A stretch of 64,000 nucleotides of DNA from Desulfarculus baarsii DSM 2075 (GTDB lineage Bacteria > Desulfobacterota > Desulfarculia > Desulfarculales > Desulfarculaceae): assembly GCF_000143965.1 (NCBI RefSeq), contig NC_014365.1, positions 2,011,501-2,075,500 on the forward strand, read 5' to 3'. Below, piece by piece: positions 32,465-39,616 of the stretch. Under the pieces are notes generated by a model. It worked only from the letters and a program-made list of their open reading frames with translations, was not told where the DNA came from and did no database searches. Within the stretch, counting starts at the first letter, position 1; each line of letters opens with the position of its first letter. The translations under genes were made by a program, and so were the position numbers.

Positions 32465-33235
32465 TTACTGATGAGGTTTCGCCGCCGCACTCGCGGTCGG
32501 CTCCGGCTTCGGCCGGGCGGCACTCGCCGCAGCTCCGGCTGCCGTGTTGTTGAAGGCTTTAACGAAGCTCGAAAAATCGAGGGGGATGACTTCGGGGAGT
32601 CGCCCGGTGCGGTCACCAGCGTCGTAGTTGGGACTGGGCTTGGTGCGCATCACGCGCTGCCAGACCGGCTTGCCGTCGTCGCCGGTTTTCATGTCCAGAT
32701 CGCAGAACAGGATCAGATCCACCAGGCCGGTGACCAGCTTCCGCGCCTTTTCCGGCAGCGTCGGCACGATGCGGGTGTGTTTGCCGGTCCGGGTCTCAAT
32801 GTCCCGCTCCTGGGAGTGGGAGATCAGGATCAGCCCGTAGGGCAGGAAGGCCAGCTTGTTGATGACGCGCTGGAACTCGTTGTTGATCAGCGCGTAGCCC
32901 TTGCCGTAGCCCAGGTCGGATTCGTGCTCGATCTTGAATTTCTTGCAGACGTAGTCCGAGCACATCTTGTAGGCGTTATCCACCGTGTCGACGACGATGG
33001 TCTTGAACTCATGCTTGCCCTCGGCGATCTCGGCGCAGGCCTGCAGAAGGTCGTCCCAGCAGGTGATCGGGGTCTGGAACACCTCCAGGGCGTTCAGGCC
33101 CGGCTCGGTCGCCAGGAACAGTGCGTCATCGGCCTTGGAGCACCAGGTGCTCTTGCCGATCTTGCTCGGGCCGTACACCAGGGCGGTGAGGTCCGAGAGC
33201 GTGTGTTTGGGTTTGCTTTTGGTCTTGGGAAGCAT
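32465..33235 (-). CDS. RecA-like phage ATPase (Sak4/AAA_24 type)
   Basis: 256 aa. Walker A LVYGPSKIGKSTWC (about residue 20), Walker B-like TIVVDTVDNAYKMC (about 80), then GLILISHSQERDIET (about 130). This is the RecA-like core of the phage nucleotide-binding / Sak4 group. The C-terminus (last 40 residues) is Ala/Pro-rich and probably a flexible protein-binding tail, as in single-strand annealing partners. Encoded with nuclease and DUF669 genes in one recombination module. Confidence 0.82.
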   Translation of the reverse strand: MLPKTKSKPKHTLSDLTALVYGPSKIGKSTWCSKADDALFLATEPGLNALEVFQTPITCWDDLLQACAEIAEGKHEFKTIVVDTVDNAYKMCSDYVCKKFKIEHESDLGYGKGYALINNEFQRVINKLAFLPYGLILISHSQERDIETRTGKHTRIVPTLPEKARKLVTGLVDLILFCDLDMKTGDDGKPVWQRVMRTKPSPNYDAGDRTGRLPEVIPLDFSSFVKAFNNTAAGAAASAARPKPEPTASAAAKPHQ

Positions 33236-33261
33236 GGCTTCGTCTCCTTATGGTTGGGATT

Positions 33262-34278
33262 TCAAAACACCGGAGCGGCGTCTTCACCGGCTCCGTCCCG
33301 CAGCTCTTCGTGCGGGGCGATCCGTTGGAAATGGTTTTCAATGACGTTGGGGTTGCCGCCCGAGCGGCAGAGCTGGAAGTAGGCGCAGGGCCTTCCGTAC
33401 TGGAAGCAGTAGCTGGTGTTGCGGTAGAAGGTGTCGCGCCGACGGGCGTCGAGCATGGCCTTGGAGAGTTCCCACAGCTCCGCCCGCAGTTCCTCTAACT
33501 GGTCGCGGGAGATGTAGAGCACCTCGCGATGGAACATTCCCGGCTCGAGGTACTTCTCCTGGAGCCGTTGCTGGAAGGTGTCGTCGTCCTCCGGCAGCTT
33601 GCGCTTGGCGCTGCTCTTGCCGGTTTTCGACTTGGCGATCAGCTCCGCCCGGCGGGCCTCGAACTCGGCTTCGGTCTCACCCTTGCCCTGGCGCAGCTTG
33701 GCCTTGACCAGGACGTTGTAGATGATGCCGCTGACCGTGATGCCGAGGGTCTGCTCCAGGTACCAGGCGTAGAGGATGATCTGGAAGTCGGTCCACAGCC
33801 GTTCCAGGTAACTGGCGTCGATCTGTGAAGCGGTTTTGTGTTCCAGCAGGAAATACTGACCATCTTGACGGACGATGCCGTCCACCTTTCCGGCGAGAAT
33901 GAAACTGCGCGAGGTCGCGCCTGTCGCCGGGTTGACGATGGGACCTTCGAAGGTCTTTTCGAGCGCGACGACCTCGAATTCTTCGGCCGGGTAGTGTTCC
34001 GCATAGGCGCTCATCATGGCTCGGGCGAGATGCCAGTCGGCCTGTTGATGATCGTCCTGCGCCCGGTTCGGATATGTCCGGTCGATGTGGTCGAGGACCT
34101 TGGCCAGATCCCGCTCGCCGTGCCAGCACTCCAGGCAGTCGTGAATGACCGAGCCGAAGGCCAGATTAGGGTCACGCTCGAGCGGCACCAGCTCGTCGAT
34201 GTAGCGCCACTTGCAGGCCATGCGGCAGTTGCGGAACAGCCGCCACATGGAATAGGTGGTGGTCATCAGCTCGCTCAT
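33262..34278 (-). CDS. PD-(D/E)XK exonuclease, Cas4/RecB-like
   Basis: 338 aa. The nuclease core is visible: FGSVIHDCLECW (conserved His of RecB motif), GKVDGIVRQDGQYFLLEHKTA (motif II/III, D...EHK), and ILYAWYLEQ (Q/Y motif). A Cys near the N-terminus (CRMACKW) plus three near the C-terminus (SYCFQYGRPCAYFQLC) match the 4-Cys iron-sulfur arrangement of Cas4/AddB nucleases. It overlaps the upstream gene by ATGA. Probable 5'-3' or single-strand exonuclease feeding the RecA-like ATPase. Confidence 0.85.
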   Translation of the reverse strand: MSELMTTTYSMWRLFRNCRMACKWRYIDELVPLERDPNLAFGSVIHDCLECWHGERDLAKVLDHIDRTYPNRAQDDHQQADWHLARAMMSAYAEHYPAEEFEVVALEKTFEGPIVNPATGATSRSFILAGKVDGIVRQDGQYFLLEHKTASQIDASYLERLWTDFQIILYAWYLEQTLGITVSGIIYNVLVKAKLRQGKGETEAEFEARRAELIAKSKTGKSSAKRKLPEDDDTFQQRLQEKYLEPGMFHREVLYISRDQLEELRAELWELSKAMLDARRRDTFYRNTSYCFQYGRPCAYFQLCRSGGNPNVIENHFQRIAPHEELRDGAGEDAAPVF

Positions 34279-34613
34279 ACCGCCACCCCCGCTGTAGCGG
34301 CGGCGGGCGCTGCGCGATGCTTGGAGGCGCAGGCGCAGCCCGACGGCTGGGTTCGTTCGATCAGGACCGAGCGTTCGCCGTATTCCTTGGTGGCGAAGCC
34401 GGTGAAGATGCGGGCGAGATCACTGCCGACATCGGTGGAGGCGTCGATCACGCAGGTGCGTCGGGCCTTGTCCAAATTGAACCGGCTCTCCATCCGCACA
34501 CGGGAACGGCCATGCAGGCTTTCGACGGCCAGCATCGCCAGCATGAAAGTGTCTTCCAGTTCCTGGGCCGGGACCGACTCGTCAAAACGGTACTTGTAGG
34601 TGTCGTGAGTCAT
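34275..34613 (-). CDS. Unknown protein, first gene of replication operon
   Basis: 112 aa, ATG at 34613 with GGAG upstream; overlaps the nuclease gene (ATGA). MTHDTYKYRFDESVPAQELEDTFMLAMLAVESLHG is followed by ARRTCVIDASTDVGSDLARIFTGFATKEYG, an alpha/beta pattern suggesting a small enzyme-independent domain. The last 20 residues are Ala-rich. Not assigned to a named family by me. Its place directly behind promoter P7 marks it as the leader gene of the replication unit. Confidence 0.6.
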   Translation of the reverse strand: MTHDTYKYRFDESVPAQELEDTFMLAMLAVESLHGRSRVRMESRFNLDKARRTCVIDASTDVGSDLARIFTGFATKEYGERSVLIERTQPSGCACASKHRAAPAAATAGVAV

Positions 34614-34683
34614 GGTTGAACTCCTCTTTCGTTCAGGTTCAGATTTCCGAGGCCCCGGATAGCCGCACCATGCGGCACGGTGC

Positions 34684-34714
34684 TTACTTACCGGAGCCGG
34701 AGCCGATGCGTCGG
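34684..34714 (-). promoter_or_regulatory. P7: phage sigma-type promoter element, replication operon
   Basis: Minus strand CCGA-N16-CCGGTAAGTAA immediately after the stop codon of the sigma-factor gene (34718) and 71 nt before the first replication gene. So the sigma gene is followed at once by a promoter of the kind it is proposed to recognise. Confidence 0.7.
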
Positions 34715-34717
34715 AGA

Positions 34718-35302
34718 TCACAGGTAGTCCTCGAGCCCGGCCTCGCGGAACGCGTCCCGCAGCTTGCTCAGCCGGTCGTAGAGGGTGGTTCTGGGAATGC
34801 CCATCTCCCGGGCGACCTCGGCCATGGTGCTGTCGTGCAGGCGCACGCACAGATCCCGGAGCTCTTCCGGCAGCGAGGCGATGGCCCGGTCGAGATCCAT
34901 GCGGATCTCATGGGCGAGACGCTCCCTTGTCTCGCGGTTGCCGCCTCCCAGAGAGCCTTCGCTGTCCAGGAAGTCGATCCGCTCGGTGGTGTCGCCTTCA
35001 CCGTTGTCGAGGGGTTCGTTGAGTGACGTTTGGCAGAGCCGCCAGTCCCGGCATTGGGCGAACCGGGCCTCCAGAATGGTGGAGATGTGACGTTCGACGA
35101 TCCGGGCCATGAAGGTGGTCTTCTTGGCCTTGGCGGGATTGAAATGCCGCATCCGCTGCAGCAGATCGATCATCAGTTCCTGTTCGAGGTCGGGTCTGTC
35201 GTCCTCGGTGAATCCGGCCTTGCCTACGAGTTGACGTGCTTTGTGCCGAATGAGGTCGGCGGCATACTTGTCGATGCCGTCGTAAGAATTTTGTGAAACC
35301 AT
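34718..35302 (-). CDS. Phage-encoded sigma-70-family (ECF-like) sigma factor
   Basis: 194 aa. Residues about 35-75 are region 2 (DLEQELMIDLLQRMRHFNPAKAKKTTFMARIVERHISTIL), with the 'LxQE...LL...f.p.k..f..f' pattern of ECF sigma factors. Residues about 140-185 are region 4 (LPEELRDLCVRLHDS, then the helix-turn-helix TMAEVAREMGIPRTTLYDRLSKLRDAF). Region 1 and region 3 are absent, as in ECF factors. An acidic linker of about 30 residues joins the two. The ribosome site GAGGAGG is part of a perfect hairpin (35308-35326) and a branched fold lies just upstream. No copy of the CCGA/GGTAAGTAA element precedes it, so it should be transcribed from another promoter and may then activate P1-P8. Confidence 0.88.
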   Translation of the reverse strand: MVSQNSYDGIDKYAADLIRHKARQLVGKAGFTEDDRPDLEQELMIDLLQRMRHFNPAKAKKTTFMARIVERHISTILEARFAQCRDWRLCQTSLNEPLDNGEGDTTERIDFLDSEGSLGGGNRETRERLAHEIRMDLDRAIASLPEELRDLCVRLHDSTMAEVAREMGIPRTTLYDRLSKLRDAFREAGLEDYL

Positions 35303-35307
35303 CGGGG

Positions 35308-35326
35308 CCTCCTCGGAGCGAGGAGG
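35308..35326 (-). promoter_or_regulatory. Hairpin sequestering the sigma gene's ribosome binding site
   Basis: Minus strand: CCTCCTCG, loop CTC, CGAGGAGG. The 8-bp perfect stem contains the GAGGAGG Shine-Dalgarno sequence, which lies 5 nt before the ATG at 35302. In this form the site would be hidden, so translation of the sigma factor is probably controlled. Confidence 0.65.
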
Positions 35327-35334
35327 AGGTCCGC

Positions 35335-35435
35335 GTGGGTGTCGGCACGGGCCAGATCACAGGACAAAGCTGTCGCGTGGGCGAAGGGGTCGCAGGTACG
35401 CCGCCAATTGCCGTATTCGGCTCGGCGACACCCAC
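35335..35435 (-). ncRNA. Structured leader upstream of sigma gene (riboswitch-like, family unknown)
   Basis: The ends GTGGGTGTCG and CGACACCCAC (35335-35344 and 35426-35435) pair perfectly over 10 bp and enclose about 80 nt. Inside lie at least two small hairpins: GCCG-AATA-CGGC (35410-35421) and GACA-GCTT-TGTC (35363-35374), giving a closed multi-branched shape. It is followed 8 nt later by the ribosome-site hairpin of the sigma gene, an aptamer/expression-platform order. I cannot match it to a known riboswitch class. The opposite strand would fold similarly, so orientation is inferred from the gene. Confidence 0.5.
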
Positions 35436-35497
35436 AACAGCCTCCGCCATGCGTCCAGCTTGTTGTCCAGTGTCTAAGGGTTCAGGTCGTTACGTGT

Positions 35498-35824
35498 TCA
35501 GGCTGCCCGTTCCTCGATGCGCATCAGGAACGGGAGACCGTGCTTGATCTCGAGCAGGCAGACTTTTCCGCTGCCCATCTGCGCGAGGTGCTCCAGCAGC
35601 GTCACGACCTCTTGCTTGAGGATGAAGTCATCCTGGTCGCGCTCGGGCCGGGGACCGCTCTGTCCGCCCAGCTTGATCTCGCGCTCGATGACCGTGTCAG
35701 GGGTGAGTTCCGGCTCGCCGTCGCGGACCGGAATGTTGGTGATGCGGCCGAAGTTGATGTCCTGCATCAACTCGATGAGTCGCCGCTTCGGTGGGGTGAG
35801 GTGTGCTTTGCTTGTCTGGTTCAT
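35498..35824 (-). CDS. Small phage protein upstream of sigma factor
   Basis: 108 aa, ATG at 35824 with GGAGG upstream. N-terminal basic helix (LTPPKRRLIELMQDINFGRITNIPV), acidic middle, and C-terminal helix-strand (ILKQEVVTLLEHLAQMGSGKVCLLEIKHG). Located between the repressor module and the sigma gene, so probably an early gene. Function unknown; the INFGRI...VRDGEP element recurs in prophage early-region proteins in my reading, but I cannot name a family. Confidence 0.6.
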   Translation of the reverse strand: MNQTSKAHLTPPKRRLIELMQDINFGRITNIPVRDGEPELTPDTVIEREIKLGGQSGPRPERDQDDFILKQEVVTLLEHLAQMGSGKVCLLEIKHGLPFLMRIEERAA

Positions 35825-35891
35825 GCCGAACCTCCTTCATTTCTGGACCGACCGGGAGACAGGTCCGGCATGAATTTCCCGGGTGGCGGTC

Positions 35892-35910
35892 GTGAACTTT
35901 TTGTGTTCAC
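35892..35910. promoter_or_regulatory. Palindrome upstream of the early gene
   Basis: GTGAAC-N7-GTTCAC, 6-bp perfect arms, 68 nt upstream of the ATG at 35824. It lies in the 320-nt gap (35825-36144), which holds no gene and otherwise contains an AT-rich stretch (36015-36040) and the terminator at 36084-36125. It could be an operator for transcription of the 108-aa gene and the sigma gene. Confidence 0.4.
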
Positions 35911-36083
35911 CAGACCTGTCACCCTGCTTTGGCGAATTTTCGTTGCGACCCCGAAAAACGCCCTGGCTCAAGGAGGAGGAAAGCCCGTAAGGCTCTGATT
36001 GGTGGTGGATTTACAGAGGAAAACTTTTTTAACTTTTTTTGCCCGGCCCCAGTGAAATTTCACCGGGCGGGCCTCCAAGACGC

Positions 36084-36125
36084 AAAAAGCCCCGATCCAG
36101 AATCCTGAATCGGGGCTTTAGTTTT
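36084..36125 (-). terminator. Rho-independent terminator after the repressor operon
   Basis: Minus strand AAAGCCCCGAT / ATCGGGGCTTT (11-bp stem, 12-nt loop) followed by TTTTTG. It ends the repressor operon 20 nt after the last stop codon and separates it from the early genes. The stem is symmetric, with TTTAGTTTT on the other side, so it can also stop + strand transcripts. Confidence 0.85.
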
Positions 36126-36144
36126 GCCTGGTAATGAAGGGTGG

Positions 36145-37209
36145 TCAGTAGACCTCAGCACCTTCCGGGAGGATGCGGAACTTACACCGGTAGGTCTTGG
36201 TGTCCTTGACCCATTCGATGGGATCGTCATCGAGCCGGAAGAATTCCCGCAGGTGCTTCGACAACTCTTGCTTCTGTTTCTTCAGTTTGTCCGACGCGTA
36301 TCGGCTGCGCCAGTCGATCTCGCCACGGGAGTTGGCAAACCCCTCAAGCAATTTCCATTGCTCGGTAGGATTGCCATTCTTCCTGCTCGCCATTCCCATT
36401 TGCGTATAAGTGTATCGACCGCTCTGATCTCCCGCCCATATTGTGACGGTATGGCCATCACGGAATTGAATCTTGATTTGTGGCCATGTGGTGCCCGGCG
36501 GTGTCGGGAAAAACACTGTGCCGCCTGAATCCGGCTCAGGCACCTGGCCCATAAGGGGCGCGAATATCTCAGTCTTGTCCCGACGGGTCAAGAATCGTGG
36601 GGCATCACCCAGGTACAGATCTTCGTTCAGCGCAATGAAAAGGCTGCCTTTCTGCGCCAGCAGTGTTTCAACTACAGGACTCAGATGAAGGCGAGTGGGC
36701 GCGATTAGGACAAAGGGTTTGGGGGTCGAAAGGCATAATGATCGGACGACCTCGGTCAGCGCATCCTTGCTGTCCTGCATCGTCAGCACAACCGGAAAGT
36801 CCATCCCCGCCGTGGGTATGAAATCGCCCAGTCTCCATGTGTAGGGCAGGCCATCGAGTTTCGAGTCTCGGTGTTCTATTCCCAAGGCCTCGCAGATAGC
36901 GCCATTGATGGCTGACTGCTTGAGCCGGTAGATCAGGGTCTGCTTTGTGGTGAGTTGGACGGCTGTATATTCCTTTTCATTGCAGATGGCCCGGATGTTG
37001 GTCTTCGCATGGGTGACAACACTCCGTGGGCATCCGAGGCCACATTCCGTTGGGCAATCCACGGCGGTCGCGTGATTCTTGGTCAGTTGAAGGAAGTGAT
37101 CCCGAAACAACGGGTACCGGTCCCAACCGGAGAGCGCCTTGTCCCAATCGAACAGCGCCGCCGACTTTCCAGGCAATCTCTCCAGATATGCCCAGAAGGG
37201 ATCACTCAT
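36145..37209 (-). CDS. Unknown protein B of the lysogenic module
   Basis: 354 aa from the ATG at 37209. The N-terminal 90 residues hold a Cys cluster, CPTECGLGCPRSVVTH plus IRAICNE, possibly metal binding. The centre is an alpha/beta domain (FPVVLTMQDSKDALTEVVRSL, KPFVLIAPTRLHLSPVVETLLAQKGSLFIALNEDL). The C-terminal 60 residues (SDKLKKQKQELSKHLREFFRLDD) look like a winged-helix ending. Its start overlaps the stop of the preceding gene (8 nt), so the pair is co-translated and co-expressed with the repressor. I do not recognise the family. Expression in the lysogen suggests superinfection immunity or defence, as inference. Confidence 0.6.
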   Translation of the reverse strand: MSDPFWAYLERLPGKSAALFDWDKALSGWDRYPLFRDHFLQLTKNHATAVDCPTECGLGCPRSVVTHAKTNIRAICNEKEYTAVQLTTKQTLIYRLKQSAINGAICEALGIEHRDSKLDGLPYTWRLGDFIPTAGMDFPVVLTMQDSKDALTEVVRSLCLSTPKPFVLIAPTRLHLSPVVETLLAQKGSLFIALNEDLYLGDAPRFLTRRDKTEIFAPLMGQVPEPDSGGTVFFPTPPGTTWPQIKIQFRDGHTVTIWAGDQSGRYTYTQMGMASRKNGNPTEQWKLLEGFANSRGEIDWRSRYASDKLKKQKQELSKHLREFFRLDDDPIEWVKDTKTYRCKFRILPEGAEVY

Positions 37210-38368
37210 CCGACGCCCCTCCGGCTCCGACAATAAAGCCCCTGAGTCCGAGCCAGCGCTCGATAACCTCGGCATCACCATCCCGCTTGAATTGCGCTCG
37301 GTTACCTGAACTCAAGGTGACCGACCTAGGCGTCTTCGAACCGTCGAATTTAATCTGGAAGCTTGCTTTCACGATTTTTCCGCCTGCGGGAAGGGATTTT
37401 TCCCGATCACGAAGGGAGGCAAACAGATCCTCTGACCGACGAATCTCGACGTCCTTATGAGCGCCACCCCAAAAGACCTGAACTTCCTTCAGCCTGACAT
37501 ACTCGATGCCATCGACGTCGTCACATAGGAGCGCGTCCTCACCAATTTGCCGCAAAGGTTCCAGGTCAAATCGGCTGCGCTCGTTGAAAAACTCTTCGTC
37601 TCCGAACAGGTGGAATCCGAATTTCTTGCGGTAGAGCTCCTTCTCCCCCTTGGTTTCGGCGTTCATTCGGATTTCCCCGATGACGGGGTTGTAGGCAAGC
37701 ACGTCGAATTTTTCAGGGCGGAAGTATTGGCTGGTGGATTCACCGGCCTCAATGACCGCTTCACGGGCATAGGGCTTACCGTGGCGCACGAGGAACCATG
37801 TGTGGCCTTCCTTCGGATAGACGAACACCTTGGAATACTTGCCCCGACGCTTCTTGGAAAACCATTCGTCAAGATCGGCTTCGAGGGCCGCGAGGGTTTC
37901 CTCCGATGGCAGCACGAAATCCGGCAGCGGGTTTTTCTTGGTCTTGAAATACTCGAAGGACCTGACGTTCATGAAGAACTGTTCGGCGTGTACCTTCTCG
38001 ATGATTTCCCGGTCAGCCATCCAGACCTGGATCGCCAAGTCTGCCGGTGCGGCGTTTTCCCCGATCTCCACGTCGATGTCCGTTCCAGCGATCTCATCCT
38101 GAATGGAATCAAAACCCTCGGGGGTCGAGACTTCATTGACATAAAACAGCGCCTCGGCGAGATCATCCGGGGTCGTACTGTCTGGCGTCAGCAAAAGGTG
38201 GCTGAGGGCGTTGTAGTCCAGTCCATCTTCCTGCTGAACTGGTGGCAACTCTACGCCGCGAGCTGAAAAATAGGCGGCATGAGGCTCCAGAAAGGCAATG
38301 AGATGCTTCCTGTCGATTCGCCGGAGCATCTCCGGCTTCGAAAAGCGGCGTAGGTTGAAAGTTGCCAT
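37202..38368 (-). CDS. Unknown protein A of the lysogenic module
   Basis: 388 aa, ATG at 38368 with AGGAG upstream. The N-terminus FNLRRFSKPEMLRRIDRKHLIAFLEPHAAYF is helical; the middle (GKYSKVFVYPKEGHTWFLVRHGKPYAREAVIE, FDVLAYNPVIGEIRMNAETKGEKELYRKKFGFHLFGDEEFF) is beta-rich; the last part (LKEVQVFWGGAHKDVEIRRSEDLF, GKIVKASFQIKFDG) may be a second beta domain. No catalytic signature is evident to me. It lies 47 nt after the LexA-like repressor gene in the same operon and overlaps protein B. Of all genes in the window, these two are the best candidates for an undescribed lysogen-expressed system. Confidence 0.6.
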   Translation of the reverse strand: MATFNLRRFSKPEMLRRIDRKHLIAFLEPHAAYFSARGVELPPVQQEDGLDYNALSHLLLTPDSTTPDDLAEALFYVNEVSTPEGFDSIQDEIAGTDIDVEIGENAAPADLAIQVWMADREIIEKVHAEQFFMNVRSFEYFKTKKNPLPDFVLPSEETLAALEADLDEWFSKKRRGKYSKVFVYPKEGHTWFLVRHGKPYAREAVIEAGESTSQYFRPEKFDVLAYNPVIGEIRMNAETKGEKELYRKKFGFHLFGDEEFFNERSRFDLEPLRQIGEDALLCDDVDGIEYVRLKEVQVFWGGAHKDVEIRRSEDLFASLRDREKSLPAGGKIVKASFQIKFDGSKTPRSVTLSSGNRAQFKRDGDAEVIERWLGLRGFIVGAGGASDE

Positions 38369-38414
38369 CAAATACTCCTGTCGTTTTGTCGTTATTCGTC
38401 CATGTCTGTCTCGG

Positions 38415-39038
38415 TTAATTCCGTTTCCATCCAACGACCTTGCCTAAAACTCGAAGGTCATCCTCCGGCCTGATCCGGATCTTTCTTACCTCCGGGTTCT
38501 CGGGCACCAATTCGATGAGCTCGTCTTTGATTTTCAGCCGTTTGACGGTCGCCTCGTTGTTGAGCAGCGCTACAACGATGTCACCATCCTCGGCGATGGG
38601 CTGCTGCCGCACGATGATCAAATCGCCATCGTTGATACCGGCACCGATCATGCTGTCACCCACCGCACGGAGTGCGAAGTGCTGTCCGGAACGAACGACG
38701 TCCGACTCGACCAGCACTTGGCCGGTGATGTTCTCCTCGGCCAGGATGGGATGGCCAGCCGCCACCATACCCACAACAGGTACTGAAACCAGAGAGGCAG
38801 CCATCTCGCTGGGGCGACGGGCGACGGCAATGCCTCGCGACTTCCCGTCCTCCCGCTTCAGGTATCCCTTGCGCACAAGTTGATTGATTCGGTCGTGGGC
38901 ACTCGCCGGGCTGATTTCAAAGATCTCGCTCAGTTCCTTCACCGTTGGAGGGAAGCCCTTGGCATCGACGAAACGACATATCGCTTCGAGCGTTTTCCGC
39001 TGCAACGGCGTTATCTCATCCGTTTTCGCTTTGCCCAT
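38415..39038 (-). CDS. LexA-like phage repressor (S24 family)
   Basis: 207 aa from the ATG at 39038 (GGAG upstream). The winged helix-turn-helix (about 10-70) resembles LexA: PLQRKTLEAICRFVDAKGFPPTVKELSEIFEISPASAHDRINQL. A cleavage-type site VVGMVAAGHP lies at about residue 92. The S24 catalytic Ser is in GDSMIG (about 130) and the Lys in ATVKRL (about 166). All elements for RecA-stimulated self-cleavage are there, so induction by DNA damage is expected. It controls the module from a promoter with an operator at 39102-39119 and sits divergent to the integration genes. Confidence 0.9.
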   Translation of the reverse strand: MGKAKTDEITPLQRKTLEAICRFVDAKGFPPTVKELSEIFEISPASAHDRINQLVRKGYLKREDGKSRGIAVARRPSEMAASLVSVPVVGMVAAGHPILAEENITGQVLVESDVVRSGQHFALRAVGDSMIGAGINDGDLIIVRQQPIAEDGDIVVALLNNEATVKRLKIKDELIELVPENPEVRKIRIRPEDDLRVLGKVVGWKRN

Positions 39039-39094
39039 GGCGTCTCCATTTCTGTTGAAAGACAAAAAGGCGCGATGCGCCAGCAAACCCTAAT

Positions 39095-39122
39095 AATATA
39101 AACCTGACGCATATCAGGTCAA
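39095..39122 (-). promoter_or_regulatory. Repressor promoter with embedded operator
   Basis: Minus strand TTGACC (39117-39122), 16 nt, TATATT (39095-39100): a good sigma-70 promoter. Between and over these boxes lies the palindrome ACCTGA-N6-TCAGGT (39102-39119). A second half-site, ACCTGA, is at 39136-39141, directly next to the CCGA of element P8. Binding of the repressor would thus act on its own promoter and, by position, on the divergent P8. Confidence 0.7.
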
Positions 39123-39144
39123 GAAATAATCTCACACCTGATTT

Positions 39145-39175
39145 CCGACACTTCCATGAGCCCCTCGGTAAGTAA
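39145..39175 (+). promoter_or_regulatory. P8: phage sigma-type promoter element, integration module
   Basis: Plus strand CCGA-N16-TCGGTAAGTAA, same spacing as the six minus-strand copies but in the opposite orientation, in front of the + strand genes starting at 39340 and 39617. This is the key directional control: the element flips with the direction of transcription. Confidence 0.7.
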
Positions 39176-39339
39176 GGCCTGAAGAAAGCCGGTTTGAAAC
39201 CGGACGAGCAGTTAGAAACCAGATAACCGACCAGAGGCGGAGCTGAGGCGGTTGTGGGTGCCATCGAACGCGCATCCCGACCGCCACCGTTTTCTGGCAT
39301 CCACACCATCCAGTCCCCCGGTCCCACCGGAGGTGTTCG

Positions 39340-39582
39340 ATGTTGGATGTACAGGAAATGAATGATGGGCCGGGGACGGATGACCTTGGCGAAAATGGCA
39401 AACCCGGCCGCCTGTCGGGTGAGGCGAGGCTCCAGTCAGCCGCCTCCATTCTGGCCACTGCGATCCTGCGCCGAAAGGCCAAAAAAGCATGTGAAGGCAG
39501 TGAGTTAGAGATTTTCGAAGATTCTTCCCCTGTGCTCGGAGAAGGACTTGATTCATTGCCGGAACAGAGCATTCATTCATGA
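39340..39582 (+). CDS. Small ORF at head of integration module
   Basis: 80 aa, ATG at 39340 with GGAGG upstream. Acidic N-terminus and Ala-rich helix (SGEARLQSAASILATAILRRKAKKAC), then acidic tail. Coding support is modest; the ribosome site and position 165 nt after P8 favour a real gene. Small genes of this kind often precede the DUF2924/serine-recombinase pair. No function assigned. Confidence 0.5.
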   Translation: MLDVQEMNDGPGTDDLGENGKPGRLSGEARLQSAASILATAILRRKAKKACEGSELEIFEDSSPVLGEGLDSLPEQSIHS

Positions 39583-39616
39583 CAACTCGTCCGGAAACCA
39601 AAATAAGGAGTTGAAA

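Noticed and set aside
36000-36060. Promoter in the AT-rich stretch for the early genes
   Set aside because: Runs of A and T give several weak -10 candidates but no convincing -35 partner at the right spacing.
1237-39175. GGTAAGTAA boxes as intron or interon splice signals
   Set aside because: The boxes come with a fixed CCGA partner at 16 nt and lie upstream of genes; no intron-encoded protein or interrupted gene accompanies them.
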